DNA of 28,574 nucleotides from a virus. The notes beneath the pieces are model-generated. The model worked only from the letters and a program-made list of their open reading frames with translations, was not told the DNA's origin and did no database searches. Made by a program: the position numbers and the translations under genes. Location of the stretch: positions 1 through 28,574 of the IMG/VR virus record IMGVR_UViG_3300027733_001313; one strand, written 5' to 3'. Of this stretch, positions 7,442-14,462 are shown one piece after another (within the stretch, counting starts at the first letter, position 1; every line of letters starts with the position of its first letter).

Positions 7442-8378
7442 ACCAGTTCCATGCATGACGAATCATATCATCTAGTTCATGATGCTGCCAACTACCTGCA
7501 ACCATTCCAAACTTGGCAGCACCGGCAGTCAGCATGGGCGGATCGCCCGGTCGTGGTTGGCCAAGTTGAACTACCACAGCACTGCCAGTGACCCGTTGTG
7601 CTGCGTCAATGATTTGTCTGTTGCTGGTTCCGTTGTTGGATCCAAGATTATATACACCTGCTGTGACTTTTGAATCCAGCGCCATCACGTGTGCTCGGGC
7701 AATATCAGCCACATGCACATAATCACGAACACAGGTTCCATCTGGGGTGGAATAGTCGATGCCGTTGAGAACAAATTCTTTGTTGTCTCTGGTGCTTTCT
7801 AATACTCTGGCAATGATGTGTGTGGCGCCGGGCTCTTGACCATGTCTGCCTTCAGGATCGGCACCACAGGCATTGAAGTATCGGAACGCCACATAATCCA
7901 GGCCGTAGGCTCGGTGATAACTCTCAAGGATCTGTTCCACCATGCGCTTGCTTTCACCATACGGACTCACAGGTTCGCAAGGATCAACCTCATCACACGG
8001 GGTCATAATGGGCTCACCATATACTGCTGCACTCGAACTGAAGATGATCCTGGTCTTGGGTAAAGCACTCATTACAATATCCAACAAGTGGATGGTCTTG
8101 ACCACATTGTTGTGATAGTAATCACTGGGATGCTTCATACTAGGGCCAACCAAACTGGTGCCGGCACAATGCACAATGGCCGTGGGCACAAACTGTATCA
8201 ATTTTGTTTTGGCCTGATCACTGTCAATGTCCGCCTGTACAAACTGATCAAACACCTCTGTGAGATGTTTGGCGCAAGGGCGGCGATCAATGCCCAAGAC
8301 CTCATGTCCGGCATCCTTCAATGAGAGTGAGACCTGGCCACCAATGTATCCTGCGGCACCTGTTACTGCTACTTTCAT
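7431..8378 (-). CDS. galE: UDP-glucose 4-epimerase (GalE-like, extended SDR)
   Basis: A 315-residue extended short-chain dehydrogenase. It has the NAD-binding TGAAGYIG (6-13), FSSSAAVYGEP (113-123), the catalytic Tyr140-x3-Lys144 in SPYGESK, RYFNACGADPEGRHGQ as in GalE proteins, and a C-terminal RPGDPPML. It probably interconverts UDP-glucose and UDP-galactose or their N-acetyl forms; related NDP-sugar epimerases cannot be excluded. The start overlaps the glycosyltransferase stop by one base (TAATG). It likely supplies sugar donors to the glycosyltransferases here for glycan, virion or DNA-base decoration. Confidence 0.87.
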   Translation of the reverse strand: MKVAVTGAAGYIGGQVSLSLKDAGHEVLGIDRRPCAKHLTEVFDQFVQADIDSDQAKTKLIQFVPTAIVHCAGTSLVGPSMKHPSDYYHNNVVKTIHLLDIVMSALPKTRIIFSSSAAVYGEPIMTPCDEVDPCEPVSPYGESKRMVEQILESYHRAYGLDYVAFRYFNACGADPEGRHGQEPGATHIIARVLESTRDNKEFVLNGIDYSTPDGTCVRDYVHVADIARAHVMALDSKVTAGVYNLGSNNGTSNRQIIDAAQRVTGSAVVVQLGQPRPGDPPMLTAGAAKFGMVAGSWQHHELDDMIRHAWNWYAR

Positions 8379-9553
8379 TAGTATTTGTACTCTCTAGTGT
8401 GCTTGCGATAGTCAGTGCTCATACGCAACAGGTCTTCTCCGTCGCCTTGCAAGATGTCGATGATTCTGTTGATGGTGCCGTTGTTGTAGTCACTGATTGC
8501 TCCCATAGCTGGATGTGGGCGGTCCAGTAACGCTTCCAGTTTATCCATAGCATCGCCAATGCTCCAAGGCACATAAAGACGACTATGGTCGTTGGCAAAA
8601 GTTTCAGGGAAACTGCGATAAGCAGGGTAGAGAACATTGCATCCGAGAGCATCAGCCTCACTGACAGTGTTTGAAACCCAATCCTGTAACGCACAATTGA
8701 ATACCACACGGCTATCATTGACAATATTGTAGTATTCATTCTTTTCCAAATCCTCGTAGATTGTTAGTAGTCCTCGTGAGACCAAGTCACGAGTGCGTTG
8801 CATGTAACTGTCGCTGTTGGATTTTAACTTGCCGCCGCTGCACACACAGAATTCAACCTCTTCCAATCCTGGTTGAGAATGCCATGCTTCGATCAAATCC
8901 ATGTAGAAGTCAGGTTGTTTCTCTTGATCCCATCGTGCCGAGAACACCACACGATGTTTGCGTTCATTAAACGGTTTGATACTTGCAACACGACTCTGCA
9001 CTTCTGTTTTGCCAAATGCCAAGCCTGAAATATTGTAGATCGGAGCCTTCCAACCTGCAATCTTCATGTGCATTACCATTTCCTCATTGGTGGCCAAAAC
9101 ACCGCTAACAAAGCTATCCACCATTTTCTCGTAGTGTCCCATCCATCCCGCCATTCCCCACACATGAACGAAATCATCAGGATCAATGGACTGAGCAAGA
9201 CACCGCACAAAAATACGGGGACGAAGGCCAGGATCAATTTGATCCATGATATAAGGCAGGCTCTCGATTCCGGGCTGAAACATGTCTTCAAAGTAGATAA
9301 CATCTTCATGGGTTAGTTCTCCTGCTTTCATCATGCGGATCAAGTTCATGAGTTGGCTCATACCAAAGTATGTGCGTCCATGTGCGTCTAGCACTTGTCC
9401 TGTAACGATGGCTTGATCGTTGCTGAGTGTTTCGCCGGGCACTACCACATAGTCAATACCGCGGGCATCAAATACCGCAGTATTCCAATCTTGTAGTTGT
9501 AGGGTATAGCGAGCCTTGTATGGCTCTAACCCCATGTAGTACAGTTTTCTCAT
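8378..9553 (-). CDS. GT-B fold glycosyltransferase (GT4-like)
   Basis: A 391-residue protein whose C-terminal half resembles GT4-type transferases. VVFSARWDQEKQP (202-214) opens the second Rossmann domain, VEFCVCSGG (233-241) is a further strand, and SEADALGCNVLYP (298-310) takes the place of the nucleotide-sugar-binding E-x7-E region. The N-terminal half (YYMGLEPYKARYTLQLQDW...) is not recognisable by family. No membrane segment is seen. The ATG forms an ATGA overlap with the preceding small gene, and the stop overlaps galE by one base, so the three are translated together. The acceptor is unknown. Confidence 0.72.
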   Translation of the reverse strand: MRKLYYMGLEPYKARYTLQLQDWNTAVFDARGIDYVVVPGETLSNDQAIVTGQVLDAHGRTYFGMSQLMNLIRMMKAGELTHEDVIYFEDMFQPGIESLPYIMDQIDPGLRPRIFVRCLAQSIDPDDFVHVWGMAGWMGHYEKMVDSFVSGVLATNEEMVMHMKIAGWKAPIYNISGLAFGKTEVQSRVASIKPFNERKHRVVFSARWDQEKQPDFYMDLIEAWHSQPGLEEVEFCVCSGGKLKSNSDSYMQRTRDLVSRGLLTIYEDLEKNEYYNIVNDSRVVFNCALQDWVSNTVSEADALGCNVLYPAYRSFPETFANDHSRLYVPWSIGDAMDKLEALLDRPHPAMGAISDYNNGTINRIIDILQGDGEDLLRMSTDYRKHTREYKY

Positions 9554-9774
9554 GTGCGATATCCTGCTAGACGGCGAGTGTCCTCATCCCACATGTTCTT
9601 GGCCGGCTTGCCCTGGCTGTGTTTGTTGAATTGTTGGAATGCATAACTGCGGAAGTTATACAAGTCCGCCTCGTTGAATTTGTAACCATAATCCACGCAG
9701 AACTCGCGGTATTGATCGAGATCATCCAGAGTTTGTTCTGTGCGGGGATTGTGTTTGATTGTAGGCTTGGCCAT
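9550..9774 (-). CDS. Small conserved-type protein of unknown function
   Basis: A 74-residue, charged, soluble protein (MAKPTIKHNPRTEQTLDDLD...), rich in Asp, Tyr, Phe and Arg, with no membrane segment or Cys pair. A clear AGAGG stands 6 bases before the ATG, and its stop is coupled by ATGA to the glycosyltransferase gene, which supports it as real. I do not recognise the family. It follows the T-fold-like gene by 9 bases in one transcript with the DNA-modification genes. Confidence 0.7.
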   Translation of the reverse strand: MAKPTIKHNPRTEQTLDDLDQYREFCVDYGYKFNEADLYNFRSYAFQQFNKHSQGKPAKNMWDEDTRRLAGYRT

Positions 9775-9783
9775 AGTTTCCTC

Positions 9784-10236
9784 TTAGATTTTAATTGAAT
9801 GAGCAGGTCGAGAGAGATTGTATTGAATAGATGCGCCGTTCTCTCCATCTTCGGACACATCAATCCACACCGTGCGGTCTGGATATCTTGCAGCGATCTG
9901 ATCGTAAAGATCATCCGCCATCATTTCACAACTTTTGTAGTCTAGACCTAGAGTGGCATCACGATACAGATTCTCGAGCCATCGCTTGAATTGGATGAAC
10001 TCGATGTCCCGGTCATTATGGAACACATCGATCCACACCCTGAAATGAAAGATGTGACGGTGAGGAGTAGCAAGAAACGATACATCATATTCATCTCCAG
10101 TGGCCAGTGCGGGATCTGTTGCAGCGGCTGGATATTTATGGATACCTTCTTTGCGGAATGTGACCCAGATCTTGCGATCCGCATGTTCACGGATACGACC
10201 TTGTTGTTCTAGTAGTGCTTGTTCTCTTTGATTCAT
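9784..10236 (-). CDS. Possible T-fold (QueD-like) protein next to the DpdA-type gene
   Basis: A 150-residue protein with weak resemblance to the QueD/PTPS fold. HRHIFHFRVWIDVF takes the place of the HGHNY strand, DIEFIQFKRWLE resembles the family DF..LK segment, and MADDLYDQIAARYPDRTVWIDVSED resembles the end helix and strand that carry the pterin-binding Glu. It lacks a plain catalytic Cys-His-Gly-His, so if related it is a divergent paralogue of the QueD encoded at 4.5 kb. The ATG overlaps the preceding unknown gene as ATGA, and that gene is coupled to the DpdA-type gene. This makes a role in finishing the deazaguanine base plausible but unproven. QueF is also a T-fold enzyme, but I see no QueF signature. 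Confidence 0.6.
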   Translation of the reverse strand: MNQREQALLEQQGRIREHADRKIWVTFRKEGIHKYPAAATDPALATGDEYDVSFLATPHRHIFHFRVWIDVFHNDRDIEFIQFKRWLENLYRDATLGLDYKSCEMMADDLYDQIAARYPDRTVWIDVSEDGENGASIQYNLSRPAHSIKI

Positions 10237-10739
10237 ATTTTCTCGTCCTTGGTATATTTAGACCAGTCAGTGAAGTGATCACGATTTTGTAAGTCGTGTA
10301 TGCTGTGGCACCAAACGCCAGGGTTGGTATCAGCAAAGTCTCGGTCGTCCAGTTTGAGTGTAGCGTTGTAGCCCAGTTGCCGGATGTAAGGTATCTTGAC
10401 CGAGATCATGGGAATGAAGTTGACATAATCACACAATCCTGATTCCAACAATCCTTCAACGCATCGAACATCTATGTCTAGGGTGCATAGGTAATCGCGA
10501 TCAAGAAAGCCTCGGATCATATCTTCCCAAGGTTTCCACGCCTCGGCATCATTCACATGTGGATTGGGGAAACTTTGATTGGCACCAAAGTAGATATGAC
10601 CACGGCCATTCAAGTGATGCCCAATCCATTCCTGTTCTTGAATACCAACCACAAACAATGTGGGCATTCCAAATGCTGGTGTGTGTTCTACTTCAGTTCC
10701 GTAAAAGAACTTGACATCTTCATGACCTTCGCGGTTCAT
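10233..10739 (-). CDS. Unknown protein coupled to the DpdA-type gene
   Basis: A 168-residue soluble protein that I cannot place in a family. It has conserved-looking blocks: FFYGTEVEHTP, HIYFGANQSFPNPH, YLCTLDIDVR, NFIPMISVKIPYIRQLG, and NPGVWCHSIHDLQ with a Cys-His pair. The many His, Asp and Cys residues in short blocks suggest an enzyme, perhaps metal-dependent. It starts in an ATGA overlap with the DpdA-type gene and ends in one with the T-fold-like gene, so the three are made together. That suggests a part in 7-deazaguanine handling, such as base finishing or insertion. Confidence 0.75.
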   Translation of the reverse strand: MNREGHEDVKFFYGTEVEHTPAFGMPTLFVVGIQEQEWIGHHLNGRGHIYFGANQSFPNPHVNDAEAWKPWEDMIRGFLDRDYLCTLDIDVRCVEGLLESGLCDYVNFIPMISVKIPYIRQLGYNATLKLDDRDFADTNPGVWCHSIHDLQNRDHFTDWSKYTKDEKI

Positions 10740-12280
10740 ACCTGATCCTGTTCAAGTTGTTGTAATGCTTCAGAGTTTAACAGATCTTCAGGGTCGGTGT
10801 CAACCTCTACCACATCGAACAATGCCGAAAACTGTGTATTGGCATTCATGGTCTTCTTGCCTTTGAATCCGCGTGTGCCAATGATGTCCATCCAGTATCT
10901 ACTGTATGACTCAATGATGGCTTCAGATTCGGCACGATCATCAGTGGCAAATATTGCTTCTACAATATCTGCAAATCGTTCGTGACTGCCTTTGGAATCA
11001 CGCATCATTCGAGGATAACTTCCTGCATCAAACTCACGGTTGGCTCGTTGTACCGATTCCAAGTGCATCCACACATTGTGCCCCATCAGCAATGCATATG
11101 AGAATGAATCCCATGATGTCTTGCCTTCTTTGCCAATTTTGTTTAGATCTCCGGGCTTATAGATACAGATGTCCTTCATTGTAAACAGTCGACTCAGTGG
11201 GCTCTCATCAAAGTGATCCACCAGGCCATCTGCTACCACAGCCTGCCCATATGGGCGTGTGTCTGTGCTGTACTTCTTGTCATCTGCGATGGGGCTCATC
11301 CTATAACACCATTTGCCTTCGTGCGGCAAGTCAATGTGATGATACACCTGACCATTAGCAGTGGCGAGGAATGGGCTGGCACAATCAAAGGATATAGTGA
11401 AATCCGGATTAACGTATTTCCTAACAGCCCTTTGAATCACGGTGAGTAGCACAGCCCATTCCAACTTTGATGTGCCCAAGAAGTGCATCCAATCATGCAA
11501 GCCTTGTTGCAGTAGATTGTCATGTCTCAACGCCACTAGACGCTTGAGCACGAGATGCACATCGCACATGTTCTGACCACCCATGGCCCAACCGTCAAAG
11601 TGTCGGCCCGGGTATTGTTGTGGATCACAGTAGTGCTTCATGGTCTGATACCATTGCTCTGCTGATGTGTGATTGTCTCCCTGCAACACATTCAAGAACT
11701 TGGCACCACCGTTGTCTTTGCCTTTGCGGTTCACCATGAAGTATTCATTGTTGAACTTGGTGGCATCCACTGCTTCTTGTAGCGTGGTGATCTGACATGC
11801 TGCACTGGCTTTCTTGTCATGGATCACCCAGGTTGGAATATCCAAGATCATTCCGTAGTCACTGAGTGTATCCAACCATGTAAAGATGGCTGCTCGTTTC
11901 TTCTGTGCTTTGGCACAGCCTGAATTAGCACGCCAATCACCTTCCCACAAGCCTTTAGCGATTTGGAATCCACCAGAGTCGCCCAGTATGAAACTGCCTG
12001 GTTCTCTGTTGCGAACCATGTCCTCTGACCAGTCCTGCTTGGTAAGATCCAAGTTGGCATGCCCACCTGAATACAGACTCCACCGGTATGGAAACAATGC
12101 TTTTTTGCTGTTGAGCCAGTTCATCTGTTCCATGTCTGTGAGTCCTGCAGGCAATCTAGCAGGATCCACATAGTGTTCATTGCGTTGCTTGCCTACAAAT
12201 GTGGCATAGAAGCCAGAGATGGCCGGCAGGAACACAGCATAGTCGTGCTGCTTGGCTGTGAGATTGTCTTGTTGGATCAC
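10736..12280 (-). CDS. dpdA: DpdA-type 7-deazaguanine DNA transglycosylase (TGT superfamily)
   Basis: The protein carries the tRNA-guanine transglycosylase motifs in order: ILGDSGGFQIAKG (98-110) with Asp101, LDIPTW (146-151) with the base-binding Asp147, NVLQGD (197-202) with Gln200, GWAMGG (230-235), FLGT (267-270) and ISFDCASPF (296-304) with Asp299, the expected nucleophile. The TGT zinc site (CxCxxC plus His) is absent and the 514 residues exceed the bacterial TGT length of about 375, as in the DpdA relatives that exchange guanine in DNA rather than tRNA. FolE, QueD and QueE in the same window support a 7-deazaguanine DNA modification, known in phages to block restriction. ATGA overlaps link it to the clamp gene before it and the unknown gene after it. 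DNA as substrate is inferred. Confidence 0.88.
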   Translation of the reverse strand: MIQQDNLTAKQHDYAVFLPAISGFYATFVGKQRNEHYVDPARLPAGLTDMEQMNWLNSKKALFPYRWSLYSGGHANLDLTKQDWSEDMVRNREPGSFILGDSGGFQIAKGLWEGDWRANSGCAKAQKKRAAIFTWLDTLSDYGMILDIPTWVIHDKKASAACQITTLQEAVDATKFNNEYFMVNRKGKDNGGAKFLNVLQGDNHTSAEQWYQTMKHYCDPQQYPGRHFDGWAMGGQNMCDVHLVLKRLVALRHDNLLQQGLHDWMHFLGTSKLEWAVLLTVIQRAVRKYVNPDFTISFDCASPFLATANGQVYHHIDLPHEGKWCYRMSPIADDKKYSTDTRPYGQAVVADGLVDHFDESPLSRLFTMKDICIYKPGDLNKIGKEGKTSWDSFSYALLMGHNVWMHLESVQRANREFDAGSYPRMMRDSKGSHERFADIVEAIFATDDRAESEAIIESYSRYWMDIIGTRGFKGKKTMNANTQFSALFDVVEVDTDPEDLLNSEALQQLEQDQV

Positions 12281-12999
12281 TTGGTTTGTGCAGGTAAGAT
12301 GTAGTTGTAAACAGCCATGCCTGAATCCACGGTGATCTGCATACAGCCGTCATCTGAGATCTTCATGGTCTTGTCACCGGTTAGACCCAAGATGCTCATG
12401 ACCTGTGCCACGGGCCACGACCATGAATGTTTGAGTGTGCCTGTGACATCTGGTTGGAACACAAAGTTACCGCTGTGTGTAGAGTGATCACCAAAGAAGA
12501 ACTTCAAGTTTTTGTTTTCGGTCTTGACCTGGAAGTTTTGTTCCTCAGAGTTAGCCTGTGCCTGCATCTTGAGACGTTGGATGGCAGCCACTGTGGGTTC
12601 AAATGTGATATGCCAGTTCACACCTTTAAACTTCAAAGTCTTGAGTTTTTCGTTAACGATCTCTGACGCCATGAATCTGTAGTTATTGCGGAAGTCGCCT
12701 GCTTTGTTTTCAAAAGTGATACCATCGGGTTCGCCTGTGGTTCGTTTGGTGATTGCCAGTTTGGCATCTTCACGATATTCCTGCAAGTTGATCAAGGTCT
12801 TGAGTTTGCCGAGATTGGGCATACCAAATGTACCAATGAAGTCAGCCACAGGGTTTGCAAACTGTGCTTCGAGGATCACGGATTTGTCTTCAGCAACACC
12901 GTTGACCACTGTATCAGCGGTGGTGCCGGTTACTTTAATCAAGTCAATGCAGCCGAGGTCATAAGTGTGTTGTACTAGGTCTAAGAGATGGTCTTTCAT
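12277..12999 (-). CDS. 45: Sliding clamp, DNA polymerase processivity factor (gp45-like)
   Basis: A 240-residue protein of gp45 size (T4: 228). The N-terminal half has FANPVADFIGTFGMPNLGKL (about 67-86), matching the domain-1 segment of T4-type clamps (the YDLNGFLGIL region). The end, MKISDDGCMQITVDSGMAVYNYILPA, reads as the closing strands of a PCNA-like domain. The trimeric ring would hold the polymerase on DNA. AAAGGA precedes the ATG, which sits in an ATGA overlap with the methyltransferase-like gene; its own stop is coupled to the DpdA-type gene. Sequence similarity to T4 is low, so the call rests on pattern, length and position near the polymerase. The clamp loader (44/62) is not in the window. 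Confidence 0.75.
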   Translation of the reverse strand: MKDHLLDLVQHTYDLGCIDLIKVTGTTADTVVNGVAEDKSVILEAQFANPVADFIGTFGMPNLGKLKTLINLQEYREDAKLAITKRTTGEPDGITFENKAGDFRNNYRFMASEIVNEKLKTLKFKGVNWHITFEPTVAAIQRLKMQAQANSEEQNFQVKTENKNLKFFFGDHSTHSGNFVFQPDVTGTLKHSWSWPVAQVMSILGLTGDKTMKISDDGCMQITVDSGMAVYNYILPAQTK

Positions 13000-14462
13000 G
13001 GGTTTTCCTTTATTTTAAATAGTTGCCGAAGATATTCTTCGGAGTAATGCGTGGATTCGATATATGTAGATATAGTTCTACGAACTTTGTCAAAGTCAAG
13101 ATTGTAGTTGGTCACGTCCTCACTGATATCCACATTCAATATCTTGGCCAATTTAATCAACTGGTCTAGATTTAACTTATTATAGAGTTCTTGTGAAGTT
13201 TTGTCAATGATATGTGCATCAATTATTCGCCAAAGGCTATCATCAGAGAAATTCACTGACTCAAGATATGCTGATATCGTCCTCCGGACTTTTTTGACGT
13301 TGAATTCACGTTTGGTCTTTGCTTCACTGATATCCACTCGCAAAATCCTGGACAATTTGATCAACTGGTCTAAGTCCAGTTTATTATAGAGATATATTCC
13401 GGTTTTGGCTCGTTCTTGTTCTTCAAGTCGTTTTCGTTCTATCCTTGCTTGTTCTTTGAGCAATTCTTCTTCTTTTATTCGTTTGGCTTCGGCAGCCAGA
13501 CGGATCTGTTCTTCTATATATTTGGGAGATCGAAAAACACCCGCCACTGCCTGTGCTCCTCGAATACTATCGAGTTCTCCGGGTTTTTGTAATTCTAACC
13601 AAGAGGCATTGCCCTGATTACAGTGATCATAAACTATCTTATAGCCTATTGATTGTATGTGTTGTCGTATCAATCTTCCGGGTGTATAACAACCGGAATA
13701 GTGCTCAACAGATCCCACTGACCTCCATTGATCACAATCATTGAAACTGAATAAAAAAGTTCCGCCCGGTCGAAGCAGCAAAAATATTTCATCCAAGTAT
13801 TGCTGAATAATCTCCAATGGTTTATATTCAAAATAATGAAACGCATAAACAAAACCAAACTGGGTTTGAGGAAGGTCAGCGAAGATGTCTGTTTTGTTGT
13901 ATTCTCTGATTAGATAATATCGTAGTCGACGTTGATACTCTGGTGTAAACAATGATCTCACAGGGTTGAACAGATCTTCATGTGTGTCTACCAAGTACAA
14001 CGGATCAAATGCCACTAAACTTTCCAGACCGGGACTTTTGGCCGGTCGAATCACCATGCCAGGATATTGCCAATTGGAATAAGCATTCAGTCTATTTTGC
14101 AGAAGAACTTGGGTATCGGCAGCCAACTCCGGAGTTCGTGCTAGTATACGATCGGGCATATCAGAACGCAGGATCTCTTGGTAGCGAGTGGTACTCTCGG
14201 CAAAATACTCTGGTTCATGTTGTTCAATCAAAGCCTGCACATCGTGCCGCAGTTGCTTTAATTTTTGATCGTATTGAGTTAACGATGTTCGTAGATCTTG
14301 TTGCATTGAAGTTAAGTCTGCTGCCAGATCTCCGACCTGCACATTGCTATTCTGCACAATCAGAGTAATCTTGTCTACTTCGGCCACAGCCACAGCAGCA
14401 GCATCATGCACATCAAGTGTATCCAGATGATTTAGATATTGAACTATATCGCTGAGTTTCAT
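12996..14462 (-). CDS. Methyltransferase-like coiled-coil protein with duplicated C-terminal module
   Basis: A 488-residue protein in several parts. An N-terminal coiled coil (about 20-80) is followed by a class I methyltransferase-like core: SLVAFDPLYLVDTHEDL (148-164), FGFVYAFHYFEY (202-213), and LLLRPGGTFLFSFNDCDQW (228-246), a usual motif-VI-type strand. A highly charged helix (about 315-352, Lys/Glu/Arg/Ala-rich) leads to two copies of a 55-residue module (358-413 and 427-481), each opening LYNKL(D/N)LDQLIKL and containing KVRRTIS. The classical glycine-rich SAM loop is not obvious, so catalytic activity is uncertain. It lies between polymerase and clamp, with ATGA overlaps on both sides. 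It could modify DNA or a protein, or act as a scaffold. Confidence 0.75.
   Translation of the reverse strand: MKLSDIVQYLNHLDTLDVHDAAAVAVAEVDKITLIVQNSNVQVGDLAADLTSMQQDLRTSLTQYDQKLKQLRHDVQALIEQHEPEYFAESTTRYQEILRSDMPDRILARTPELAADTQVLLQNRLNAYSNWQYPGMVIRPAKSPGLESLVAFDPLYLVDTHEDLFNPVRSLFTPEYQRRLRYYLIREYNKTDIFADLPQTQFGFVYAFHYFEYKPLEIIQQYLDEIFLLLRPGGTFLFSFNDCDQWRSVGSVEHYSGCYTPGRLIRQHIQSIGYKIVYDHCNQGNASWLELQKPGELDSIRGAQAVAGVFRSPKYIEEQIRLAAEAKRIKEEELLKEQARIERKRLEEQERAKTGIYLYNKLDLDQLIKLSRILRVDISEAKTKREFNVKKVRRTISAYLESVNFSDDSLWRIIDAHIIDKTSQELYNKLNLDQLIKLAKILNVDISEDVTNYNLDFDKVRRTISTYIESTHYSEEYLRQLFKIKENP
13020..13391 (-). repeat. Tandem internal duplication encoding two 55-residue modules
   Basis: Segments 13391-13224 and 13184-13020 encode two similar copies separated by 13 residues. 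Shared residues include LYNKL-LDQLIKL, VDISE, KVRRTIS and Y-ES at matching spacing. The DNA copies have diverged, so the duplication is not recent. Confidence 0.85.

Noticed and set aside
9567-9914. 115-codon minus-strand frame overlapping the 74-residue and T-fold-like genes
   Set aside because: It lies out of frame across two better supported genes and has no recognisable motif or ribosome site.
10133-10140. Late-promoter-like TATTTATG inside the T-fold-like gene
   Set aside because: It lies within coding sequence with no gene start at a suitable distance downstream.
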